A stretch of 64,000 nucleotides of DNA. It comes from an uncultured Desulfovibrio sp. Its GTDB lineage: Bacteria; Desulfobacterota; Desulfovibrionia; Desulfovibrionales; Desulfovibrionaceae. The stretch covers positions 28,340 through 92,339 of the forward strand of contig NZ_CALUYG010000003.1 in the NCBI RefSeq assembly GCF_944324935.1, in the 5' to 3' direction. Both the position numbers and the translations under genes were made by a program. Position 1 is the first letter of the stretch. Each line of letters opens with the position of its first letter. The notes beneath the pieces were generated by a model. It had not been told where the DNA came from and ran no database searches. It saw nothing but the letters and a program-made list of their open reading frames with translations. Of the stretch, positions 53,262 to 60,912 are shown piece after piece.

Positions 53262-53347
53262 AAAGGGGTACGGCATTACCCGTAACCCCTTGTTTTCTCT
53301 GGAGCCAGCTAAGAGACTTGAACTCTTGGCCTGCTGATTACGAATCA
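53262..53347 (-). other. Left boundary of the mobile element: terminator hairpin plus tRNA-Thr 3' half
   Basis: Read on the minus strand, 53347-53300 is the 3' part of a threonine tRNA: anticodon loop with CGT, T-loop GTTCAAGTC, acceptor and CCA. The 5' half is missing because the sequence diverges inside the anticodon stem. A hairpin (GGGGTTACGGG arm, then a T-run) follows the CCA. The same layout recurs at 63,834-63,922. The surrounding 53,112-53,555 has no gene. Confidence 0.75.
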
Positions 53348-53363
53348 GTTGGTAGCAGTTTTT

Positions 53364-53472
53364 TTGAGTTACTTCAAATTATACGGAGTAACTTTTTCAA
53401 TGGGTTAGACTTCCGTTGAGTTACCCCCAATTACCTGTTATTCCCGTTCTGGTGGAACCCCGGTGGAACCCC
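53364..53472. repeat. Candidate integrase arm sites
   Basis: TTGAGTTAC occurs at 53364-53372 and 53416-53424, with an inverted AGTAACT at 53387-53393. The 11-mer GGTGGAACCCC occurs twice in tandem at 53451-53461 and 53462-53472, and once more at 63817-63827 near the right end. Such short repeats between the att core and the integrase gene fit arm-type binding sites. Confidence 0.5.
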
Positions 53473-53555
53473 GAGAATAAAAATCAGCAGTCCACGCGGG
53501 CATAATCAGCAGGTCTGGAACGGGGCTGGAATGGTCTCGAATGGGGGGACAAGAC

Positions 53556-54749
53556 ATGCGCCTGACGAAAAGAAGCGTTGAGGGGCTGGAAGCGGCGGAC
53601 AAGCGGTACGAGGTGCGGGACGATGACTTGCCCGGCTTTCTTGTGCGTGTCGGTGTGACCGGCGAAAAGTCTTTCTACCTCATGTACCGAGCCGGAAAGG
53701 GGAGAGGGGCGGCAAAGCGGCGGCTTGCCCTCGGTTCTTTCCCCGCCGTTACCGTGGAGCAGGCGCGGAAGCTGGCGCGGGAAAAGCTCGCGCTTGTCAC
53801 AATGGGGGCGGACCCTGCCGAAGTATTGCGCGAGGAGAAGGCGACGCGCTCCGTATCCTCGGTGCTGGAGCAGTTCCTTGCCGAACATGTGCGGGCAAAG
53901 CTCAAGCCCGGAACGGTGCGCTGCTATGAGCAGCAGGCGGCGGCCCATATCCTGCCCGCTCTGGGCGCGCTCAAGATAACCGAGGTGTCCGCCCGGCAGG
54001 TGAGCGGCCTGCATCATTCCTTGCGGGAGACGCCCTATCAGGCGAACAGGGTACTTGCCACGCTCTCGAAGTTCTTCAACTGGTGCGAGGTGGCAGGCTT
54101 CCGCGACAGGGGGACAAACCCCGTTTTGGGCGTGGAACGGTTCAAGGAAAGCAAGCGCATGGTCTTCATGGGAAAGGCCGAAGTGGAGGCCATAGGCGCC
54201 AGCATTGCCAGGCTGGAATCATGCGGGAAGCTTTCCCCGGTGGCGGCGGCCGCCTTCAAGGTGCTGCTCTTCACAGGGGCGCGTTGTGGTGAAGTGACCA
54301 CGCTCAAGTGGAGCTACCTTGACCTTGAGCGCGGCCTTGCCCATCTGCCGGACAGCAAGACCGGCGCAAAGACCATCCACCTGCCCGCCGCCGCTCGCGC
54401 CGTGCTGCTCTCCCTGCCGCGCATCAATGAATACTGTTTCCCCGGGCGATACGAACGGGGGCATATCGTAGGCGTATCCAAAATGTGGAAGCGGGTTCTT
54501 GACGATGCGGGGCTTTCCGGCTGGCGCATCCATGACTTGCGGCACGCCTTCGCATCCTATGCCGTGAATAGCGGCAAATCCCTGCCCATCGTCGGCAAGA
54601 TGCTGGGGCACACGCAGGCGGCCACCACCGCACGATATGCCCATCTGGCGGAAAACCCCGTTGCCGCCGCCGCTGAAAGCACAGCTCAGGAAATCCAGAA
54701 AGATTTGACCGGCGGCAAGGTGATACCGTTCCGCAAGCTGGCGGGCTAA
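53556..54749 (+). CDS. int: Tyrosine integrase (P4-like)
   Basis: A 397-residue site-specific recombinase. It has the N-terminal DUF4102-type domain (RLTKRSVEGLEAADKRYEV...), an SAM-like core-binding domain (about 100-190) and the catalytic domain with the Arg in FTGARCGEV, HDLRHAFAS, LGHTQAATTARYAH with the nucleophile Tyr. P4-type integrases use tRNA 3' ends as targets, which fits the flanking tRNA-Thr half. GGGGGG lies seven bases before the ATG at 53556; an ATG five codons earlier lacks a site. The gene points away from the left boundary into the element. Confidence 0.94.
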   Translation: MRLTKRSVEGLEAADKRYEVRDDDLPGFLVRVGVTGEKSFYLMYRAGKGRGAAKRRLALGSFPAVTVEQARKLAREKLALVTMGADPAEVLREEKATRSVSSVLEQFLAEHVRAKLKPGTVRCYEQQAAAHILPALGALKITEVSARQVSGLHHSLRETPYQANRVLATLSKFFNWCEVAGFRDRGTNPVLGVERFKESKRMVFMGKAEVEAIGASIARLESCGKLSPVAAAAFKVLLFTGARCGEVTTLKWSYLDLERGLAHLPDSKTGAKTIHLPAAARAVLLSLPRINEYCFPGRYERGHIVGVSKMWKRVLDDAGLSGWRIHDLRHAFASYAVNSGKSLPIVGKMLGHTQAATTARYAHLAENPVAAAAESTAQEIQKDLTGGKVIPFRKLAG

Positions 54750-54798
54750 GGCCGTCCTTCTTCCTTGCCGACCTTCCCCCAATTTGTCCGTTTTTTGG

Positions 54799-54846
54799 GT
54801 GTAACTCGTGTAACATGTGTAACTACCCTACAGCCACAAGGGTTTG
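54799..54846. repeat. GTGTAAC iterons and one arm of a 20-bp inverted repeat
   Basis: GTGTAAC occurs three times at an exact 9-base period (54799, 54808, 54817). It is followed at once by CCTACAGCCACAAGGGTTTG (54827-54846), whose exact reverse complement is at 60827-60846, again beside GTTACA-type repeats. Confidence 0.8.
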
Positions 54847-54909
54847 CGAGCCGCCCACCTTGTTTTTTTCGTTTTTTCAAAAGTGGGCAGGTGGGCGGTC
54901 TGTTGCCTT

Positions 54910-54930
54910 GTGTAACTCGATAGGTTACAC
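54910..54930. promoter_or_regulatory. Operator-like palindrome before higB
   Basis: GTGTAAC (54910-54916) and GTTACAC (54924-54930) form a perfect inverted repeat with a 7-base gap, ending 7 bases before the higB start codon. Its position suits autorepression by HigA. The half-site equals the iteron found nearby and after the primase gene. Confidence 0.6.
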
Positions 54931-54937
54931 TTTGGGC

Positions 54938-55216
54938 ATGATCAAGACGTTTGCACACAAGGGCCTTGAAGTCTTTTTCCTGACAGGCAACACAAAGGGG
55001 ATTCAGGCAAAGCATTCCCGCCGTCTGGCGATGATTCTTGACTTGCTCGACAGCGCCCGCGCGCCGTCGGACATGAATTTTCCGGGTTCCCGTCTGCACA
55101 TGCTCAAAGGCAATCTTGCAGGACTTTGGAGTGTGACTATCTCCGGCAACTGGCGGTTGACGTTTCGCTTTCATGAAGGGGATGCCTACATTGTCGATTA
55201 CCAAGACTACCATTGA
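54938..55216 (+). CDS. higB: HigB/RelE-type toxin
   Basis: A 92-residue ribosome-dependent mRNA endonuclease toxin of the HigB branch. The visible core is RRLAMILDLLDSA (helix), then MNFPGSRLHMLKGNLAGLWSVTISGNWRLTFRF, of which GLWSVTISGNWRLTF is the family's most conserved stretch. It lies 14 bases before the antitoxin gene, the toxin-first order typical of HigBA. The start at 54938 sits right after the palindrome. The pair probably stabilises the element in its host. Confidence 0.92.
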   Translation: MIKTFAHKGLEVFFLTGNTKGIQAKHSRRLAMILDLLDSARAPSDMNFPGSRLHMLKGNLAGLWSVTISGNWRLTFRFHEGDAYIVDYQDYH

Positions 55217-55230
55217 AAAGGGGGAAACAT

Positions 55231-55527
55231 ATGGAGCGGACAAGGAAGCCGTCCCTGCCGGGTGACATACTCAAGGAAATGTATCTTGACCCTCTGGGGA
55301 TGACCATTGCCGCCTTTGCGGAACGTATAGGAGTTTCCCGCAAGACGGTTTCGGCCATTGTGAACGGGCGCGCCCCTGTCACTGTGGATATGGCGTTACG
55401 TCTGGCGCGCGCGTTCAATACAACGCCGGACCTTTGGCTAAATCTTCAGCAGGCTGTCGATATTTGGGAGGCGCGGCGAAATCCGGGGAACTGGATGCAG
55501 ATACAGCCCATTGCGTATCCCGTGTAG
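55231..55527 (+). CDS. higA: HigA antitoxin (XRE-type HTH)
   Basis: A 98-residue DNA-binding antitoxin. The HTH is AAFAERIGVSRKTVSAIVNG (about 31-50), followed by the HigA-typical LARAFNTTPDLWLNLQ. It should neutralise the upstream toxin and repress the operon through the palindrome at 54910-54930. GGGGGA precedes the ATG at 55231; a TTG six codons earlier is weaker. Confidence 0.93.
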   Translation: MERTRKPSLPGDILKEMYLDPLGMTIAAFAERIGVSRKTVSAIVNGRAPVTVDMALRLARAFNTTPDLWLNLQQAVDIWEARRNPGNWMQIQPIAYPV

Positions 55528-55546
55528 ACCTTATTTTCCCCGGCTA

Positions 55547-55629
55547 GGCATGGACTAGCTACCCATGCCGAAAAGGCGGATACCCTTGCCGCCCTGCCGG
55601 GGATTCACCAAGGGTAAGCCCGGCAAGGG
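55547..55629 (+). promoter_or_regulatory. Alternative hairpins before the membrane/coiled-coil gene
   Basis: GGCATGG/CCATGCC (55547-55569) is a first hairpin. Then CCCTTGCCG (55583-55591) can pair either with CAAGGGTA at 55609-55616 (using 55581-55588, 8 bp) or with CGGCAAGGG at 55621-55629 (9 bp). The second option hides the ribosome-binding AAGGGG of the gene starting at 55638; the two are mutually exclusive. Confidence 0.5.
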
Positions 55630-55637
55630 GGTAGGGT

Positions 55638-56399
55638 ATGAAGTCTTTGCAGCTGCATCAGACTGGCAAACCGGTAATTCTAGCGTTCTTTTTAGCGTGT
55701 TGTTTCATGTGTCTTTTTTTTTCAGCGCATGTGCTATTTTCCATCCTTGACTGTGCAAATGATGGAGGTGCAACTGGTTTCAAAATATATGCGATTCGGG
55801 GCGCTATTTGCTTATGCTCTTGTATTGCAATTCTTTCTTTTGCAATACAACACGTTAAAAATAATCGGTTAATAGAAGGAATTGCATTCATATTGTTTGT
55901 TTTTGGTAGTTCTCACCTTGCCCATGCGCTGCTGTCTTTTCTTTCGGAAAATTCTTTGGGGATGAAGAGTCTTCTTATTTCTGGCGTTGCTGCACTTGTT
56001 TTTCTTGTACTTGCCGTGTGCGTGAAGCGCGACCTTTCCACGAGCCGCCCCACCTCGGGAAGCGAATATGCCGCCCTTACCGCCAAGGATGAGGAACTGG
56101 AACAGGCCCGGGCTGAGCTGGCCTCCCTGCGGGAAGAGAATGCCGCCCTGAAAGCGGAGCTGGAAAAGGCCCGGCAGGAGAAAGGGCAGGACGCGCCGAA
56201 GTGGTACGGCCTGATTGCCGTTGTTGAGCAATGCCGAAGCGAGGGCAAAACGCCTCAGGAAACAGCGGTGGAGTTGAAAGCACGCGGGGCTTCTTACGCC
56301 ATTATTGGGGGGCTGCTCCACCCAGAAGGGGATATTTCAGACTGGACGCAATACGGGAGTAACATTGTCGAAGGGAACACCAAAAAACTGGCGTGGTAG
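55638..56399 (+). CDS. Membrane protein with coiled coil, unknown function
   Basis: The protein has 253 residues. Four TM helices occupy about residues 12-135; a coiled coil follows (about 150-188, KDEELEQARAELASLREE); and a C-terminal soluble segment (WYGLIAVVEQCRSEGKTPQETAVELKARGAS) ends the protein. The first 380 bases are clearly AT-rich compared with the GC-rich rest, so the gene looks like a fusion of pieces with different origins. I do not recognise a family. By place, between the TA pair and the regulator, it could be an accessory or superinfection-type membrane protein; that is a guess. Confidence 0.68.
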   Translation: MKSLQLHQTGKPVILAFFLACCFMCLFFSAHVLFSILDCANDGGATGFKIYAIRGAICLCSCIAILSFAIQHVKNNRLIEGIAFILFVFGSSHLAHALLSFLSENSLGMKSLLISGVAALVFLVLAVCVKRDLSTSRPTSGSEYAALTAKDEELEQARAELASLREENAALKAELEKARQEKGQDAPKWYGLIAVVEQCRSEGKTPQETAVELKARGASYAIIGGLLHPEGDISDWTQYGSNIVEGNTKKLAW

Positions 56400-56403
56400 T
56401 CCG

Positions 56404-56478
56404 TACCATGCCCCATCCGTCAAAATACCATACCAAGCCGCCAAAATACCACACCTTACCAGACTTGCGTACCACACC
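56404..56478. repeat. TACCAYRCC iterons before the AlpA-like gene
   Basis: Four 9-bp copies of TACCAYRCC start at 56404, 56426, 56447 and 56470, that is 22, 21 and 23 bases apart, about two helical turns. They lie between the membrane-protein gene and the regulator at 56532 and look like binding sites on one face of the helix. Confidence 0.7.
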
Positions 56479-56490
56479 ACACAGCCCGCT

Positions 56491-56530
56491 AACCTCCTTG
56501 CAATTACTTCAAGTCGCAAGGAGGTTTTTT
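56491..56530 (+). terminator. Terminator-like hairpin that contains the next gene's ribosome site
   Basis: AACCTCCTTGC (56491-56501) pairs perfectly with GCAAGGAGGTT (56516-56526), followed by T6 (56525-56530). The AAGGAGG of the 3' arm is the ribosome-binding site for the ATG at 56532. The hairpin could end transcription or block translation of that gene. Confidence 0.7.
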
Positions 56531-56531
56531 C

Positions 56532-56777
56532 ATGTCTGCGACGATACTTGAAAGCACCGCAAATGCCGCCCCCCGCTGGCTGTCCACCAAGGCCGCCGCC
56601 GCGTATCTGGGGCTGGCCGTCTCCACCCTCAACAATGACCGCGTGACCCGTCTGCTGGGGCTGCCCTTTTCCCGGATGGGGCGGCGCATCCTCTATGACC
56701 GGCTGGAGCTGGACGCCTACCTGCTGGCCCGGATGGAGGGCGGCAGCAGGATTCAGGCCCAGGGCAAGGGGGCGTAG
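56532..56777 (+). CDS. Excisionase/AlpA-like helix-turn-helix protein
   Basis: An 81-residue small DNA-binding protein: WLSTKAAAAYLGLAVSTLNNDR is a MerR/excisionase-type winged helix (residues 16-37), then RILYDRLELDAYLLARM as in AlpA and Xis proteins of integrative elements. It could direct excision or activate element genes, as AlpA does for an element's integrase. Four iterons and the hairpin upstream suggest tight control. Confidence 0.8.
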   Translation: MSATILESTANAAPRWLSTKAAAAYLGLAVSTLNNDRVTRLLGLPFSRMGRRILYDRLELDAYLLARMEGGSRIQAQGKGA

Positions 56778-56778
56778 C

Positions 56779-57216
56779 ATGGACGCGAAAAAGCCCCCGA
56801 AGCTTTGGCGGCGGTGGGGGCGGAACGAGGCTGGCAAAGAACCGTTTGCCTGTTCCCATTCTGCCGAATCCGCCCGCGAATCGCAACATCAATCCTGCCG
56901 GGCCTGCTCATTTTTCCGCGCCGTGCCGCTGCCCTCGGGCCGCCTCCGCACGCTGTGCATGCTCCACGGCACAAAGAACCCCGTGGAACCCTGCCACGGC
57001 TTTCAGCCGGGCCGCTGGGAAGAGGTCTGGGCCGCTCCGGCGGACAGGCCGCGCCAGTCGTTTGTCTGCCGGGCCTGCGCTCATGGCGTCGTGCCGCACA
57101 TCCGCGCCGCCCTGCTGGGCCTTGTGGGCTGCATGGCCGGGCATGTGCCGGACGGGGCCGCGTACCCCGTTCCCTGCTGGGACTTCACGGCAAGGGGGGT
57201 GCGCCATGCCGCGTAA
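56779..57216 (+). CDS. Cysteine-rich small protein, possible zinc fold
   Basis: A 145-residue protein that starts right after the regulator's stop codon. It carries several Cys pairs (SCRACSFF, TLCMLH, VEPCHGF, SFVCRACAHG) suggesting one or two zinc-binding sites. Family unknown. The high GC content opens several frames here; I favour this one for its position in the plus-strand gene chain and its spaced CRAC motifs. Confidence 0.55.
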   Translation: MDAKKPPKLWRRWGRNEAGKEPFACSHSAESARESQHQSCRACSFFRAVPLPSGRLRTLCMLHGTKNPVEPCHGFQPGRWEEVWAAPADRPRQSFVCRACAHGVVPHIRAALLGLVGCMAGHVPDGAAYPVPCWDFTARGVRHAA

Positions 57217-57535
57217 CTCGCTTCTCCGGCATGAAATGAGCCGTCCCCTTGCCGGTCACCATCTCTTGACTTTTGCAAGGCCCTGTGGCCTTCTGGGGGT
57301 CCCAAATCAAGTGAGGCGCCACACGCGCCTTTCCTTCCTCCCAAGGGTAGGAAAAAGTCGTGTCGCACATTCTGCTGTCAAAGCCCCTGCCGGACGTATG
57401 CCCGATGGGTCGCTTTCGCATATTGGCAGGGTTGTAACGTCCAGAACCCGTGAGGGCTGGCGGCTTCACTTGAGCCGGGGAGCGTTACGCCCTGCCTTTT
57501 TTGTTTTCCACCATCCCAAATCAAGTGAGGCATTC
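57217..57535 (+). promoter_or_regulatory. Structured leader or small-RNA region
   Basis: No gene is convincing here. TCCCAAATCAAGTGAGGC occurs at 57300-57317 and again at 57514-57531, the second copy containing the ribosome site of the gene at 57536. Between them a long stem (GGCAGGG-tt-GTAACG at 57425-57439 with CGTTAC-g-CCCTGCC at 57483-57496) is followed by T6, an intrinsic terminator. Its apical part holds TCACTTGA (57466-57473), the exact complement of TCAAGTGA in both direct repeats. It looks like a terminated RNA able to pair with the downstream ribosome site. Confidence 0.55.
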
Positions 57536-58036
57536 ATGTATCCTACCTCCCTTGCTTCCGCGTCCCACGGCCCCGAACTAACCCCCGCCACAGCCGCCCG
57601 ATGCCGCCGCGTCTTCCGGCGCAAGAATGCCCTGCGCCTGCCGGGCGATCGGACGGAACAGCCCACCATGCCGGAAGGCTCCGCTTGCCTGGCTGGTACT
57701 GACCGACCCACGGCGGCCCCTGCACCTTCGCTGTATGCCGATGCCCTGGCCGCGCGTGATGCTCTGCAAAGGGCAGCGGCGGGGCTGACCGCTTACCGGC
57801 AGGCCCTGAAAGACCTGCGGCGGGTGGCCGACGCCCTGCTGCCGCGCATATGTGGCCCGGAGGGCTACGCCTCCGCGAACGCGAGGCCATTCCTCTGGGA
57901 TGCCTTGAGCGCCAAGCTGTACGACATTGAACTGCTGTTGTCCGATGCTCACGACACCGCCACGGGGCAGGCGGCGGCGTTCGTGCGGCTGGCCCGCGAG
58001 CTGGAACCGGCAAGGGAGGATGCGGGCCATGAGTAG
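57536..58036 (+). CDS. Small protein of unknown function upstream of the primase
   Basis: The protein has 166 residues. The first 60 are Arg/Ala-rich and probably disordered; the rest (about 65-165) is predicted helical ([22 protein letters not shown]). GTGAGG lies at proper distance from the ATG. It overlaps the primase-helicase start by 8 bases, so the two are co-translated and it may be a replication accessory. I do not recognise the family. Confidence 0.65.
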   Translation: MYPTSLASASHGPELTPATAARCRRVFRRKNALRLPGDRTEQPTMPEGSACLAGTDRPTAAPAPSLYADALAARDALQRAAAGLTAYRQALKDLRRVADALLPRICGPEGYASANARPFLWDALSAKLYDIELLLSDAHDTATGQAAAFVRLARELEPAREDAGHE

Positions 58037-60638
58037 CGCCGACGCCTTGACCCTCTTTGCCGAAACCCTCACCGCCGCCGGTCTGGTGCTGAACGGGCCG
58101 CCCATTGCCGACGGGGCTACGCATCGCTGCGGCGTGGCAGGCAAGCCGCGCGGCAGGGACGGGGCCTACCGCATCCACCTTGACGCCCCGGCCTGCTGCT
58201 GGTGGCGCAACTGGGGCTCGGGCGATACCGGCACGCGGACGCTTGCGCCGGAAAAGGACATGTCCCCCGCCGAACGCCAGACCCTGCGGGAGCGCATCGC
58301 CGCCGCCCGCAAGGCCGCTGAGGAAGAACAGGCAAAGCGCCACGCCGCCGCCGCGAAGCTGGCCCGCATCCTCTGGGAACGGGCCACGCCCGCGCCGGAC
58401 TCGCATCCCTACCTTGTCCGCAAGCGGGTTCCCGCTCTTGGCCTGCGGCGGGACGGGCAAGGGCGGCTTGTGGTTCCCGTGCGGGATGCGGACGGGGGGC
58501 TTGCCAGTCTGCAATTCATCTTGCCGGAAAAGCCGGTCAACGGCCCGGACAAGCTCTTTCTCAAGGGCGGACGGACGGCGGGGGGCTACTGCCCCCTTCC
58601 GGCAAGGGACGGTGGCCACAACGGGCCGCTGCTGATTGCCGAGGGCTACGCCACAGCCGCCAGTCTACATCTTGCCACGGGCCATGCCTGCCTTGTGGCC
58701 TTCAATGCCGGGAACCTCGAAGCCGTGGCCCGCATGGCGCGGAAACGGTATCCCGACCGGGAAATCATCCTGTGCGCGGACAACGACGTGCGCCCCGACG
58801 ACCGGCCCAATACGGGCGTGGAGGCGGCAACGAAGGCGGCGCAAGCCGTGGGCGGCAAGCTGGCCGTCTGCCCGGCGCATGAGGGGCGGCCCACGGATTT
58901 CAACGACCTGCATTGCCTGCGCTCCCTCGAGGCCGTCGCGGAGGCGGTGGAGAAGGCCCGCAAGGAAGGGGCCGCCGTCCATCTGCCGGAGGGCTTTTTC
59001 ATTCGGGAGACCGGCAAGAACCCGGGCCTGTTCAAGGTGGAGGAAAAAGGAGACGTGACCTTTGACCTGCGCCTGGGGCCGCCGCTGCGTATCATCGGCA
59101 AGACTTTTGATGACGTGTCGGAAAACTGGGGAACATTCCTCAGTTGGAAAGACCCCACCGGTACGGAGCACCGCTGGGCGCTTCCTGATGACCTGTTGCA
59201 GGGGCAAGGCAGGGAATATGCGCAGATACTCGCGCGGGGCGGCTACTCCATCGCGCCGGGACAGGCCGCGAAATTCGCAACGTTCATCCAGGGCGTGCGC
59301 ACGGAACGCTTTGTAACGTGCGTCCAGCGCATCGGCTGGCACGCGGCGGCCTATGTCATGCCGGATACGGCTTACGGCGTCCCCGCGGATACCGTCGTAC
59401 TCCAGTCGGCACGGCATGCGAAGATGTTCCGCGCGGGCGGCACGCTGGACGGCTGGCGGGAAATCCCCGGCCTGTGCGCGGGCAACTCCCGCCTTGTCTT
59501 CGCGCTGTGTCTCGCCTTTGCCGGTCCGCTGCTGCGGCTGTCCGGGCTGGAGGGGGGCGGCTTCTCTTTCGAGGGGTGCAGCTCTTCCGGCAAGACGACG
59601 GGGCTGCAGGTGGCGGCGTCCGTCTGGAGCGGGCCGGAGCATGTGCGCTCATGGCGAACCACGGACAACGCGCTTGAAGGCGTGGCGGCGCTCCACAACG
59701 ACAATCTGCTTATCCTTGACGAGGTGGGGCAGGTGGGGGCGGCGGCGCTGTCCGAGGCGGCCTATATGCTGGCAAACGGACAGTCCAAGGGGCGCGCGCT
59801 GCGGGACGGCAGCCCCCGTGCCCCGCTGACGTGGCGGCTGCTCTTCCTCTCCAGTGGGGAGCTGGGGCTTGCCGACAAGCTGGCGGAAAGCGGCCTGAAA
59901 TCCAGAGGGGGGCAGGAGGTGCGCTTTGTGGGGCTGCCCGTGGACAAGGCCATGTTGTCCGACCTTCACGGCCTGCCGGACGCCGGGGCCGTGGCCGACC
60001 GCCTCAAGATGCTGTGTTCCGACCACTACGGCCATGCCGGGCGGGCGTTCCTGCAATGGCTCTGCCCCCGGCAAGATGAGGTGGGGAAGGACATCCGGGA
60101 GAATCTGCCCGCGCTGGTGGACAGGCTGTGCCCGCCTGACGCCACGGAACAGGTGCGACGGGTGGCGAAACGCTTTGCCCTTGTCCTTGCCGGAGGGCTG
60201 GCCGCGCAAAAGGCCGGGCTGCTGCCGGATGATATGGACGTTCGGCAGGCGGTCCAACGCTGTTTCACCGACTGGCTGGAGGCCAGAGGCGGAACCGGGC
60301 CAGCCGAAGACGCGGCCATACTGGCGCAAGTGCGCCTGTTCATTGAGCGGCACGGGGCAAGCCGCTTTCAGGACATGGACACCGAACAGAGCACATGCAT
60401 CAACCGTGTGGGCTTCAGGCAGAGGAGGTCGGACGGCGGGACGGAATACCTCATCCTGCCGGAAAGCTTCGGGGCCGAAGTGGTCAAGGGCCATTCGCCA
60501 CGTCGGGCGGCCGCCGTGCTGCGTGATGCCGGATGGTTGCGGGGGGCGGCGGGCAGGAACACCGTCCTTGAGCGTTTGCCCGGTCTGGGGGTGACTCGAC
60601 TGTATTCTCTTGTCCTGCCGGGGGAACATCCCGCCTGA
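58029..60638 (+). CDS. Primase-helicase with Toprim and DUF927 domains
   Basis: An 869-residue replication protein. The N-terminal region (about 1-120) resembles the zinc/CHC-type or DUF3854-like part; Toprim follows with [12 protein letters not shown] (about 200) and [10 protein letters not shown] (about 251), then DFNDLH. From about 330 to 680 is the DUF927 helicase-type ATPase: Walker [10 protein letters not shown] (about 515) and Walker [11 protein letters not shown] (about 560), then a sensor stretch RLLFLSSGE. Similar proteins replicate phage satellites and integrative plasmids. GGGAGG precedes the ATG at 58029. An iteron array lies directly after it, a likely origin. Confidence 0.9.
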   Translation: MSSADALTLFAETLTAAGLVLNGPPIADGATHRCGVAGKPRGRDGAYRIHLDAPACCWWRNWGSGDTGTRTLAPEKDMSPAERQTLRERIAAARKAAEEEQAKRHAAAAKLARILWERATPAPDSHPYLVRKRVPALGLRRDGQGRLVVPVRDADGGLASLQFILPEKPVNGPDKLFLKGGRTAGGYCPLPARDGGHNGPLLIAEGYATAASLHLATGHACLVAFNAGNLEAVARMARKRYPDREIILCADNDVRPDDRPNTGVEAATKAAQAVGGKLAVCPAHEGRPTDFNDLHCLRSLEAVAEAVEKARKEGAAVHLPEGFFIRETGKNPGLFKVEEKGDVTFDLRLGPPLRIIGKTFDDVSENWGTFLSWKDPTGTEHRWALPDDLLQGQGREYAQILARGGYSIAPGQAAKFATFIQGVRTERFVTCVQRIGWHAAAYVMPDTAYGVPADTVVLQSARHAKMFRAGGTLDGWREIPGLCAGNSRLVFALCLAFAGPLLRLSGLEGGGFSFEGCSSSGKTTGLQVAASVWSGPEHVRSWRTTDNALEGVAALHNDNLLILDEVGQVGAAALSEAAYMLANGQSKGRALRDGSPRAPLTWRLLFLSSGELGLADKLAESGLKSRGGQEVRFVGLPVDKAMLSDLHGLPDAGAVADRLKMLCSDHYGHAGRAFLQWLCPRQDEVGKDIRENLPALVDRLCPPDATEQVRRVAKRFALVLAGGLAAQKAGLLPDDMDVRQAVQRCFTDWLEARGGTGPAEDAAILAQVRLFIERHGASRFQDMDTEQSTCINRVGFRQRRSDGGTEYLILPESFGAEVVKGHSPRRAAAVLRDAGWLRGAAGRNTVLERLPGLGVTRLYSLVLPGEHPA

Positions 60639-60658
60639 AAAAAGTTGACCCCCAAAAA

Positions 60659-60875
60659 GCGGTTACAGCGGTTACAGCGGTTACAAGGCTATAAAATGCT
60701 TATATCACGATATGTTACAGTGTAACCAAATTGTGTAACCGCTTGGTTGTTGAGTGGGCAAACGGTTACAAATCCGCCCTGTTTTGTAACCGCTGTAACC
60801 GAACGGTAAAGAAAGTGGTTACAGCACAAACCCTTGTGGCTGTAGGCTTGTAACCGCTGTAACCGTTGTAACCGC
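60659..60875. repeat. Iteron array, candidate replication origin of the element
   Basis: Three tandem copies of GCGGTTACA (60659-60685) at the left and three tandem inverted copies TGTAACCGC/TGTAACCGT (60849-60875) at the right flank about 160 bases with an AT-rich core and further copies, including the palindrome GTTACA-G-TGTAAC (60714-60726). One arm of the 20-bp inverted repeat lies at 60827-60846. No open frame fits between the primase stop and the gene at 60913. Confidence 0.8.
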
Positions 60876-60912
60876 AAAAAACAGCCAAACTTGCGTGGAA
60901 GGAGAAACAACG

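Noticed and set aside
53300-53375. Complete tRNA-Thr gene at the left boundary
   Set aside because: Only the 3' half fits; sequence beyond the anticodon stem has no D-arm or 5' acceptor strand on the minus strand.
57185-57469. Minus-strand gene across the structured leader
   Set aside because: No ribosome site, no recognisable motif, and it runs against the direction of the whole gene chain while overlapping the terminator and repeats.
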